Assembly (NCBI GenBank): GCA_050734915.1
Contig: JBOHUX010000138.1
Coordinates: 1 to 6,296, forward strand
Length of the DNA stretch: 6,296 nucleotides
Origin: JBOHUX01 sp050734915
Lineage (GTDB): Bacteria > Chloroflexota > Dormibacteria > Dormibacterales > Dormibacteraceae
Reading direction: 5' to 3'
A program made the position numbers and the translations under genes. Below are positions 1-6,294 of this stretch, piece by piece. The first letter of the stretch is position 1. Each line of letters opens with the position of its first letter. Under the pieces are notes generated by a model. The model was not told the DNA's origin and ran no database searches. It saw nothing but the letters and a program-made list of their open reading frames with translations.

Positions 1-62
1 GTGCTCTCCTGGGACGGGCTGCTGGGTGTAAGCAGCGTCAGTATCCCAACTCGGGAGAGCGC
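1..62. other. Imperfect long hairpin (inverted repeat)
   Basis: Bases 1-9 pair with 54-62 (one G-U). Bases 11-14 pair with 44-47, and 18-23 (GCTGCT) pair with 31-36 (AGCAGC) around a 7-base loop. The asymmetric bulges make this a three-tier hairpin. It is followed by a pyrimidine-rich but not T-only stretch (63-90). It could be a weak terminator of an upstream gene, the end of a structured RNA, or a dispersed repeat. The window starts at its first base, so the structure may extend further left. No attC, tRNA or known riboswitch signature was recognised. Confidence 0.4.
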
Positions 63-119
63 CCTTTCCTTACTCTCGCCCCCTTACTGGCGACCGGCCT
101 CGTGAAATATCCGGGCTAA

Positions 120-272
120 TGGCACGTGCCGGACCTCGAGGCGAAGCTGGCCGAGGTGACCGCCGCGGGTGCCACCGTGACTGAGCCCGCGCGCGACGTC
201 GGTGGCGGCCGCCTGGTGGCCACCGTCACCGACCCCGATGGCAACGTCCTCGGGCTGCTTCAGGACCGATGA
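120..272 (+). pseudogene. C-terminal remnant of a VOC (glyoxalase-fold) family protein
   Basis: The frame ending at TGA 270-272 reads VPDLEAKLAEVTAAGATV, then a DVGGGR turn and VATVTDPDGNVLGLLQ. This matches the last helix and the closing beta strands of vicinal-oxygen-chelate domains, where the (D)PDGN.(I/L)GL segment is the usual ending. An in-frame TAA at 117-119 cuts the frame, and the preceding 60 bases show no recognisable first half of the domain, so only about 50 residues remain. GTG at 126 could serve as a start but would give a half domain lacking the N-terminal metal ligand. It is most likely a relic of deletion or decay. The family call rests on motif recognition alone. Confidence 0.55.
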
Positions 273-456
273 GTGCCGACCCCCCGCTCCCGCGCTCAGC
301 GTCGTCGCGACACCGAGCATCGGATCACCCCTCGGCCGACGGTGCGCCGCATCCGGTGCCGCTGTCCTTCGACTGGGACGGCGACGCGCTGCTGGTGGCC
401 ACGCCAGCGGACAGCCCGACCGCGAGCTGATGCGCGACGGCCGCTGGTCGGTCTGA
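269..456 (+). pseudogene. Frameshifted remnant of a PNPOx-like split-barrel flavin/F420-binding protein
   Basis: ATG 269 overlaps the stop of the VOC remnant (ATGA) and opens a 53-codon frame ending at TGA 428-430. Its second half reads ADGAPHPVPLSFDWDGDALL followed by VATPADSPT. This resembles the beta strands of pyridoxamine 5'-phosphate oxidase-like proteins (typical pattern DG.PH.VP..F.WDG..L...T...SPT.RNL). The expected continuation RELMRDGRWSV lies in a different frame at 421-453, followed by TGA 454-456, which implies a one-base loss near 418-423. An upstream SVVAT strand-like segment at 298-312 is also in that other frame, so a second shift near 313-340 is likely. No C-terminal half is visible. 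It is a decayed gene, not a small protein, unless sequencing error explains the shifts. Confidence 0.5.
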
Positions 457-618
457 CGCCTCGCGGGCAGGCCGCGTGGCCGGGGCCCAGAGGCTCCACG
501 GGCCGTTCGCGGCATGCGGTGAATCTAACCCAGCCGGGCCGCCCGGCTCCCGTCGGATGACAAAGTCGGACGCGGCGATTTGTCGACGCTTCACTATCCG
601 GCCTCCACTGCGGGCGGT
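457..618. other. Non-coding spacer with a small GC hairpin
   Basis: No coding signal was recognised here. Bases 532-538 (AGCCGGG) and 542-548 (CCCGGCT) form a 7-bp hairpin with a 3-base loop, but no T-run follows, so it is not a standard intrinsic terminator. ATGACA at 557-562 resembles a -35 hexamer, but no good -10 follows at 16-18 bases. CGGGCGG at 611-617 is another partial copy of the terminator arm found at 771-777. Confidence 0.4.
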
Positions 619-624
619 TACGCT
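619..624 (+). promoter_or_regulatory. Candidate -10 box (TACGCT) for the leader/ilv operon
   Basis: TACGCT fits the TAnnnT core of housekeeping -10 elements in GC-rich bacteria. It lies 9 bases before the leader ATG at 634, so a transcript would start around 630-632, almost at the ATG. That would suit the absence of a Shine-Dalgarno before the leader. No -35 hexamer is visible at the expected distance, so the call is weak. Confidence 0.25.
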
Positions 625-633
625 TCGCGCCTC

Positions 634-738
634 ATGACGATCGAGCGCTCCGTAGCAGTGTCCGCTGAGCTGGGCCTATCGGGCCTGATCGAGCTTGCCG
701 GCCTGCGGGCGGGGCGCGGATCGAGGAACGAAGGCTAG
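634..738 (+). CDS. Branched-chain amino-acid leader peptide (34 aa) of the ilv operon
   Basis: ATG 634 to TAG 736-738 encodes 34 residues. Residues 7-24 hold two Val (7, 9), five Leu (13, 15, 18, 21, 24) and one Ile (19); Ile3 lies earlier. There is no Phe. The codons include GTA (652), CTA (676) and CTT (694). By eye I found no in-frame GTA-Val or CTA-Leu in the five downstream genes. The ORF ends 15 bases before an intrinsic terminator that precedes ilvB, and it has no Shine-Dalgarno, so leaderless or near-leaderless translation is likely. No earlier in-frame start exists nearby. The composition, length and position match leader peptides of ribosome-mediated attenuators, whose peptide has no function beyond sensing charged tRNA. 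Specificity for Leu over Val or Ile is inferred from codon counts only. Confidence 0.72.
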   Translation: MTIERSVAVSAELGLSGLIELAGLRAGRGSRNEG

Positions 739-790
739 ACAACCCTCATCCGAAAGCCCCCGCCCGAAACCGGGCGGGGGCTTTTTGTTT
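645..790 (+). promoter_or_regulatory. Transcription attenuator of the ilv operon (competing hairpins 1:2, 2:3, 3:4)
   Basis: Segment 1 (645-653, GCGCTCCGT) can pair with 709-717 (GCGGGGCGC) over 9 bp with two G-U pairs, enclosing most of the Val/Leu/Ile codons. Segment 2 (706-714, CGGGCGGGG) is an exact copy of the terminator's 3' arm (771-779) and can pair over 9 all-GC base pairs with segment 3 (758-766, CCCCGCCCG), the terminator's 5' arm. Segments 3 and 4 form the terminator. A ribosome stalled at Val7-Leu18 would cover segment 1, leaving 2:3 (antiterminator) free to form and transcription to enter ilvB. Fast translation would favour 3:4. The stop codon lies after segment 2, so a ribosome there would sit between 2 and 3 instead of on 2 as in the trp leader. 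The pairings are read by eye and no energies were computed. Confidence 0.65.
753..790 (+). terminator. Intrinsic terminator in the ilvB leader
   Basis: Bases 753-766 pair perfectly over 14 bp with 771-784 around an AAAC loop (767-770). A T-rich tail (782-790, TTTTTGTTT) follows. It lies inside the transcript, 4 bases upstream of the ilvB ribosome-binding site and downstream of the leader ORF, which marks it as an attenuator and not the end of an upstream gene. The upstream region also has no intact gene for it to terminate. Confidence 0.9.
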
Positions 791-794
791 CCCG

Positions 795-802
795 GGAGGT
801 GA
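795..802 (+). promoter_or_regulatory. Shine-Dalgarno of ilvB (fixes the GTG start)
   Basis: GGAGGTGA matches the anti-Shine-Dalgarno of 16S rRNA over eight bases. The GGAGG core ends 7 bases before GTG 807. It is the strongest ribosome-binding site in the window and lies just after the terminator tail, so it is transcribed only when the terminator is bypassed. Confidence 0.85.
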
Positions 803-806
803 CGCG

Positions 807-2498
807 GTGAACGGTGCGGATGCGATCCTGGAGGCTCTCGAGCGGGAGGGCGTCGGGGTCATCTTCGGCTACCCCGGCGGCGCCAACCTGCCCATCTACC
901 AGCGCCTCCCCGAGCACCCGAGGCTGCGTCACATCCTCGTGCGTCACGAGCAGGGCGCCGCGCACATGGCCGACGGCTACGCCCGCGCGAGCGGGCGCCC
1001 GGGGGTCTGCTTCGCCACCTCGGGGCCGGGGGCGCTCAACCTGGTCACCGGGCTCTGCACCGCCTATATGGATTCCGTGCCAGTGATCGCCATCACCGGC
1101 CAGGTGAACAGCGAGGCGGTGGGCCGGGACGCGTTTCAGGAGTCGGACGTGATCGGCTGCACGGCCCCGATCACCAAGCACAGCTACCTCGTCACGGATG
1201 CCGGCGAGCTGCCCCGGGTGATCCGGGAGGCCTTCCACATCGCCACCACGGGGCGGCCGGGACCGGTCCTCATCGACGTCTGCAAGGACGCCCAGATGGC
1301 GCGCTTCGAGCCGCTCCGGGACGCGGCCGCGCCGTCCTGGCCGCGCGGCTACCGCCAGGCCGCCGGGCCTGACCGGGCCCGCGCCGCGGCGGCGGCGGCC
1401 GCCCTCGAGGCGGCGGAGCGGCCCGTCATCCTGGCCGGCCACGGCGTCATCCTGGCCGGCGCCCAGGAGGAGCTGGCGACGCTCGCCGCGCGCTCCGGCG
1501 CCCCGGTCGGGACCACCCTCCTCGGGGTCGGCGCCTTCCCGGTCCGGCACCCCCTCTCGCTGCACATGACCGGCTTCATGGGGACCGGCTGGTGCCTGAG
1601 GGCGGTCCAGGAGGCCGACCTCCTGCTCATGGTCGGCATGCGGGTGGACGACCGCGTCACCGCCAAGCTGGAGGACTTCGCGCCCCACGCCCGGACGTTC
1701 ATCCACATCGACATCGATGCCTCCGAGATGGGGAAGAACGTGCGCCCCGACATCGAGATCGTGGCCGACGCGAAGCCGGCGCTGAGCGCCATCAGCTCGC
1801 TGCTGACCGGCGACCCCGGGCGTCGGGCGGGCTGGATCACGCAGATCGACGCCTGGCGCGAGGAGCACCCGCTGCGGTACACGCGCTCCAACGGCCACCT
1901 GCAGCCGCAGGACGTGCTGATCCAGATGTACGCCCGCTGCCGGAGCGAGGCGATCGTCGTCGCCGACGTCGGCAACAACCAGATCTGGGCGGCGCTCTGG
2001 TGGGACTACGACCGCCCCGGGCTGTTCATCAACTCGGGCGGGGCGGGCACGATGGGGTTCGCGCTCCCCGCGGCGATCGGCGCCCAGCTCGCCCGGCCCG
2101 ACAAGGAAGTCTGGTGCGTGGCGGGCGACGGCGGCTTCGTGATGAACGCGCAGGAGCTGGCGGTGGCGGTCGGGCACAACCTGCCGATCCGGATCGTCCT
2201 CCTCAACAACTCCTCCCTGGGCATGGTCAGGCAGTTCCAGGACGACTTCTATGGCGGCGTCCGCTCGCAGGTGGACCTCAGCGCCCAGCCCGACTTCCTG
2301 AAGCTGGCCGATGCCTACGGCATGCCCGCGGTGCGGGTCACGGCGGCCGGCCAGATCCCGGGCGCCCTCGATCGGGCGGCCGCCGCCCCGGGCCCGTTCC
2401 TGGTCGACTGCCGGATCGATCCCGGCGCCAACGTCTACCCGATCGTCCCTCTCGGCGGCGGCCTGCAGGAGTTCGTGGAGCACCCCTATGACGTCTGA
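807..2498 (+). CDS. ilvB: Acetohydroxyacid synthase (acetolactate synthase) large catalytic subunit
   Basis: This ThDP- and FAD-dependent enzyme condenses pyruvate with pyruvate or 2-ketobutyrate, the first common step of valine, leucine and isoleucine synthesis. At 563 residues it has the family's usual length. The pyrimidine-binding domain (about 1-170) has GYPGGA at 21-26, catalytic Glu48 in RHEQGAAH, and GRDAFQE at 106-112 followed by the ITKHSYLV segment. The central FAD domain (about 185-320) has MRVDDRVTAK with Asp282/Arg283. The C-terminal ThDP domain (about 365-540) has GDGGFVMN from 440 and the Asn pair at 467-468, the usual Mg/ThDP motif. Two active-site-channel positions differ from the common form: Phe477 replaces the conserved Trp in MVRQWQ, and Asn101 replaces the Pro/Ser after GQV. 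The GTG start follows a strong Shine-Dalgarno. The regulatory subunit gene overlaps its 3' end. Expression is probably controlled by the leader attenuator. Confidence 0.96.
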   Translation: MNGADAILEALEREGVGVIFGYPGGANLPIYQRLPEHPRLRHILVRHEQGAAHMADGYARASGRPGVCFATSGPGALNLVTGLCTAYMDSVPVIAITGQVNSEAVGRDAFQESDVIGCTAPITKHSYLVTDAGELPRVIREAFHIATTGRPGPVLIDVCKDAQMARFEPLRDAAAPSWPRGYRQAAGPDRARAAAAAAALEAAERPVILAGHGVILAGAQEELATLAARSGAPVGTTLLGVGAFPVRHPLSLHMTGFMGTGWCLRAVQEADLLLMVGMRVDDRVTAKLEDFAPHARTFIHIDIDASEMGKNVRPDIEIVADAKPALSAISSLLTGDPGRRAGWITQIDAWREEHPLRYTRSNGHLQPQDVLIQMYARCRSEAIVVADVGNNQIWAALWWDYDRPGLFINSGGAGTMGFALPAAIGAQLARPDKEVWCVAGDGGFVMNAQELAVAVGHNLPIRIVLLNNSSLGMVRQFQDDFYGGVRSQVDLSAQPDFLKLADAYGMPAVRVTAAGQIPGALDRAAAAPGPFLVDCRIDPGANVYPIVPLGGGLQEFVEHPYDV

Positions 2499-3009
2499 GC
2501 CGGGCGCCCCCAACCGCCCCGGGCCGGACGGCGATGGGACGCGGGTGCTCAGCCTGCTCCTCGAGGATCATCCGGGCGCCCTGTTCCGGGTCAGCGGGCT
2601 GATCCGGCGGCGGGGCTTCAACATTCAATCACTGTCGGTGGGGCGGTCCGCCGAGCCCGGCCTCTCGCGCATGAGCCTGACCGTCGATCCCGGCCACGCC
2701 GAGGCGGACCAGGTGGGCAAGCAACTGGACAAGCTGATCGACGTGCTGGAGGTCGCGGACCTGACCGCGGAGCCGACGGTGAGCCGCGAGCTGGCCGTCG
2801 CCAAGATCGGCTCACCGGCCGCCGAGCGGCCCCGGCTCCTGCGAGCCGTGGAGAGCTCGGGGGGCCGCGTCGTGGATGTCACCCACGACGCCGTGATCGT
2901 CGAGCTGGCCGCGGACGCCGAACGGATCGACGCCTTCGTCGAGATGCTGCGCCCGCACGGGATCGAGGCACTGGCCCGGACCGGGCCGGTCGTGATGAAA
3001 AGGGGCTGA
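2488..3009 (+). CDS. ilvN: Acetohydroxyacid synthase small regulatory subunit
   Basis: This subunit activates IlvB and confers valine feedback inhibition. It has 173 residues. A Pro/Gly-rich tail (1-18) is followed by an ACT domain (about 19-95) with LLLEDHPGALFRVSGLI, RRGFNIQSLSVG and GLSRMSL, then the C-terminal ALS_ss domain with VSRELAVAKI, VVDVTHDAVIVEL and the closing RPHGIEALARTG. Gly30 and Asn45 match the valine-site Gly14 and Asn29 of E. coli IlvH, so valine control is probably kept. Asp27 stands where E. coli has Asn11. ATG 2488 is preferred because GTGGAG lies 7 bases upstream and the protein then starts just before the ACT domain. Longer readings would run back through ilvB. The 11-base overlap with ilvB suggests translational coupling and balanced subunits. 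The gene could equally be named ilvH. Confidence 0.95.
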   Translation: MTSEPGAPNRPGPDGDGTRVLSLLLEDHPGALFRVSGLIRRRGFNIQSLSVGRSAEPGLSRMSLTVDPGHAEADQVGKQLDKLIDVLEVADLTAEPTVSRELAVAKIGSPAAERPRLLRAVESSGGRVVDVTHDAVIVELAADAERIDAFVEMLRPHGIEALARTGPVVMKRG

Positions 3010-3014
3010 ACCAG

Positions 3015-4003
<989 letters not shown>

Positions 4004-4007
<4 letters not shown>

Positions 4008-5170
4008 TCGCCGGCGATCGCGTCTTCATATTCGACACCACCCTCCGGGACGGCGAGCAGTCGCCGGGCGCGAGCCTCACCGGCGAGGCCAAGCTCCTCA
4101 TCGCCCGGGGCCTCGAGACGCTCGGCGTCGACGTCATCGAGGCCGGCTTCCCGATCTCCTCGGCGGGCGACTTCGAGGCCTGCCGGCGGATCGCCCGGGA
4201 GGTTCGGCGCCCCGTCATCACGGCGCTGGCGAGAGCGGTCCGGGCCGACATCGACGCCGTCTGGGCGAGCATCCGAGAGGCGGAGCGCCCGCAGATCCAC
4301 ATCGTCCTCTCCGTCTCCGACATCCACATCCGGCGCAAGCTCGGGCTCACGCGCGAGGAGACGATCCGGCGCGGCGTGGAGGCGGTCGCCCATGCCCGCG
4401 AACTGTGCGACGAGGTCGAGTACTCACCCGAGGACGCCGGGCGGGCGGACCCCGACTATCTGGCCGAGACCGTGGAGGCGATGCTGGACGCCGGGGCCAC
4501 TGTCATCAACATCCCGGACACCACCGGCTACTGCCTGCCCGATGAGTTCGCGGAGCTGATCCGGCACGTGATGGCGGCCGTCCGCCGGCCGGAGCGGGCC
4601 CTCTTCTCGGTGCACTGCCACGACGATCTCGGGCTCGCCACCGCCAACAGCGTGGCCGCGGCGATGGCGGGCGCGAGGCGGATCGAGTGCACGATCAACG
4701 GAATCGGCGAGCGCGCCGGCAACGCGTCGCTGGAGGAGGTGGTGATGCTCCTGCGCGTCCGCCGGTCGGCATTCGGCCTCGAGACCGCCATCGACACCGG
4801 CGAGCTCTCTCCCATCTCCCGGCTCGTCTCCGAGCTGACCGGGATCCCGGTCCAGCCGAACAAGGCGATCGTGGGCCAGAACGCCTTCGCGCACGCCTCG
4901 GGCATCCACCAGGACGGGTTCCTCAAGGACCGCCTCAACTACGAGATCATGCGGCCGGAGGAGGTCGGGCTCGGCAGCTCGCGCATCGTCCTCACGGCCC
5001 GCTCCGGGCGGCACGCCTTCCGCTTCCGTCTCCAGGCTCTCGGCCTGGCGCTGGCCGATGCCCAGGCGGAGAGCGCCTGGGAGCGCTTCAAGTCCCTCGC
5101 CGATACTCGCAAGGAGGTCACCGACGAGGACCTCCGCGAGATCGTCTCCGATCTCCCGGTCCGCGCTTGA
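4004..5170 (+). CDS. leuA: 2-isopropylmalate synthase, short form without the C-terminal regulatory domain
   Basis: The enzyme condenses acetyl-CoA with 2-ketoisovalerate, the first committed step of leucine synthesis. The 388 residues begin at an ATGA overlap with ilvC. The TIM barrel (about 1-270) has DTTLRDGEQSPG at 11-22, NIPDTTGYCLPDE, HCHDDLGLATANS and NGIGERAGNASLEE. Metal ligands are Asp11, His204, His206 and Asn240. The linker subdomains have VQPNKAIVGQNAFAHASG, IHQDGFLKDR and LTARSGRHAF (330-339). The last of these stands where many homologues have LGKHSGRHA, so Arg333 takes the place of that His. The protein ends right after the KEVTDEDL segment, where 500-residue homologues go on into the leucine-binding domain. 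From memory, the DTTGYCLP and LTARSGR wording with about 390 residues is typical of a short LeuA group seen in Bacteroidota, so this is probably a natural form and not a broken gene. Homocitrate or citramalate synthase activity is a less likely alternative. Confidence 0.9.
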
Positions 5171-6024
5171 CGGCGCCACCCGCGGGGCCCGGGCCCACCA
5201 AGGTCGCCTACCAGGGCGAGCCCGGCGCATATTCGGAGGAGGCGGTCCTGGTCCTCTTCCCCGACGCCGAGCCCGTCGGCGTGCGCAGCTTCGCCGACGC
5301 CGCCTCGGCGCTCGAGGGCGGCTCCGTCGCGAAGGCCGTGCTGCCGGTCGAGAACAGCCTCGCCGGAATCGTCCAGGAGGTGAACGACCTCCTCTGGGAG
5401 CGCACCCTCGTCACCGTCACCATGGAGTACGCCCACCCCGTGCGCCACTGCCTCCTCGGACGCGGCGGCCCGGTCGAGCGGGCGGCCAGCCACCCACAGG
5501 CGCTCGGGCAGTGCCGGCGCTGGCTGGAGGCGCACGGGATCGAGGCGATCCCCTTCTACGACACCGCCGGGGCGGCTCGCTGGGTGGCGGAGGGGGCTCC
5601 GCCGGGAACGGCCGCCATCGCCGGCCGCGCGGCGGCGCGGCACTACGGGCTCGAGGTCCTGGCCGGCGACATCCAGGACCAGGCCTCCAACCGGACCCGC
5701 TTCCTGCTGCTCCAGCGCCGGGACGGTGCCGATCCGGGAGCCCCGTGGGCGGCGGCGCGGAACGGGTGGAAGGCGTCGCTGGCCTTCTCGGCGGCGCACG
5801 TGCCCGGCAGCCTGGCGCTCGCCCTGGAGCCCTTCTCCAAGCGGGGCGTGAACCTCACCCGGCTCGACTCGCGCCCGATTCCGGAGCGGCCCTTCAACTA
5901 CCTCTTCTACCTCGACTTCCAGGTCGAGGATCCCGGTGCGGCCCAGGACTGCCTGGACGACCTGCGAAAGCGCGCCGTCGAGGTCAGGCTCTTCGGCGTC
6001 TACCCCGTCCGCGGCTCAGACTGA
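5167..6024 (+). CDS. pheA: Prephenate dehydratase with ACT domain (monofunctional)
   Basis: The enzyme converts prephenate to phenylpyruvate for phenylalanine synthesis. It has 285 residues and no chorismate mutase domain. The catalytic part (about 12-185) has VAYQGEPGAYSEEA at the start, LPVENSLAGIV, and the key NRTRFLLL segment with Thr177-Arg178-Phe179. The ACT domain (about 197-280) has the Phe-site regions PGSLALAL (213-220) and NLTRLDSRP (229-237), the latter with Asp234 where ESRP is usual, so phenylalanine inhibition is likely. No ATG or GTG lies between the leuA stop and the first conserved residues. TTG 5167 overlaps the leuA stop by 4 bases (TTGA) and is chosen as the start, giving an 11-residue Pro/Gly-rich tail. 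No Shine-Dalgarno precedes it, so translation is probably coupled to leuA. Its place in a branched-chain operon is unusual. Confidence 0.93.
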   Translation: MTAPPAGPGPTKVAYQGEPGAYSEEAVLVLFPDAEPVGVRSFADAASALEGGSVAKAVLPVENSLAGIVQEVNDLLWERTLVTVTMEYAHPVRHCLLGRGGPVERAASHPQALGQCRRWLEAHGIEAIPFYDTAGAARWVAEGAPPGTAAIAGRAAARHYGLEVLAGDIQDQASNRTRFLLLQRRDGADPGAPWAAARNGWKASLAFSAAHVPGSLALALEPFSKRGVNLTRLDSRPIPERPFNYLFYLDFQVEDPGAAQDCLDDLRKRAVEVRLFGVYPVRGSD

Positions 6025-6108
6025 CGGTGCCTCCGATCTGTGTCCAACTCCGGACCCGGCGCACGCGGAATTGTGGACGAACGACTAGAGGGCCAGAGCC
6101 GGTCGCTG

Positions 6109-6114
6109 TACGGT
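6109..6114 (+). promoter_or_regulatory. Candidate -10 box (TACGGT) for the last ORF
   Basis: TACGGT fits the TAnnnT -10 core and ends 6 bases before ATG 6121, the spacing expected when the transcript starts at or next to the A of the ATG. No -35 element is obvious at 16-18 bases. TTGTGG at 6071-6076 is too far away. Confidence 0.35.
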
Positions 6115-6120
6115 GGGCGC

Positions 6121-6294
6121 ATGCGCACCCTCACTGAGGAGAGGACGCTGGACGAGCTGACCAGGCGGTTCCCGGACCTCGACGAGGCGGCCAAGCTGCG
6201 GGCGGCGGCCCACGTCTCGCGCGGGGCGCCGATCGAGGAGGCGGTCGCCATCGAGGCCGTGCTTCGCGGCATGCAGGGCGTCTACAACCCCTGA
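6121..6294 (+). CDS. Small hypothetical protein (57 aa)
   Basis: The product is not recognised. ATG 6121 to TGA 6292-6294 encodes 57 residues, charged and Ala/Leu/Glu-rich. Two probable helices (about 5-32 and 37-51) are separated by a SRGAP turn, with a short YNP end. No signal peptide, membrane segment or Cys/His metal site is seen. G/C-rich third positions agree with a real gene. Earlier in-frame GTG codons exist at 6040 and 6073, but ATG 6121 is preferred because it follows a -10-like TACGGT at leaderless spacing, and because the upstream codons look like ordinary spacer. The weak GGTGGG 3 bases ahead is too close to be a good Shine-Dalgarno. The 96-base gap after pheA holds no terminator-like hairpin, so read-through from the operon is also possible. 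Whether it belongs to the amino-acid genes is unknown. Confidence 0.5.
   Translation: MRTLTEERTLDELTRRFPDLDEAAKLRAAAHVSRGAPIEEAVAIEAVLRGMQGVYNP

Noticed and set aside
1..62. tRNA gene or integron attC site
   Set aside because: No cloverleaf with T-arm consensus can be drawn, and no paired GTTRRRY/RYYYAAC core sites are present.
532..548. GC hairpin as a terminator
   Set aside because: The 7-bp stem has no T-run after it on either strand, so it does not meet the intrinsic terminator pattern.
557..585. ATGACA (557-562) and TTGTCG (580-585) as -35 boxes for the operon
   Set aside because: Neither has a -10-like hexamer at 16-18 bases. The only TAnnnT box near the leader (619-624) does not pair with them at proper spacing.
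84..594. Several open frames of 60-143 codons on both strands in the 5' region
   Set aside because: None gives a coherent domain along its full length. The only recognisable pieces are the VOC and PNPOx-like fragments, split across frames.
638..724. Three copies of GATCGAG (639-645, 687-693, 719-725 approximately) as a regulator binding repeat
   Set aside because: Two copies are simply the Ile-Glu codons of the leader peptide. Spacing is irregular and the motif is common in this GC-rich sequence.
600..806. T-box or other tRNA/metabolite riboswitch in the ilvB leader
   Set aside because: No T-box antiterminator consensus and no recognised riboswitch core was seen. The leader ORF with branched-chain codons explains the terminator better.
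735..2513. A 592-codon open frame on the - strand across ilvB, and a similar 438-codon one at 2625-3941
   Set aside because: They are antisense shadows caused by GC-rich third positions. Their composition is Arg/Gly/Asp/Val-heavy with no recognisable domain, and the + strand holds clear conserved enzymes at the same place.
6025..6120. Terminator after pheA
   Set aside because: Only short, weak pairings (for example GTCC with GGAC) and no T-run were found.
5058..6137. A 359-codon + strand frame over pheA and a 299-codon one at 1592-2491
   Set aside because: They overlap pheA and ilvB in other frames, have low-complexity Arg/Gly/Pro-rich products and match no family.
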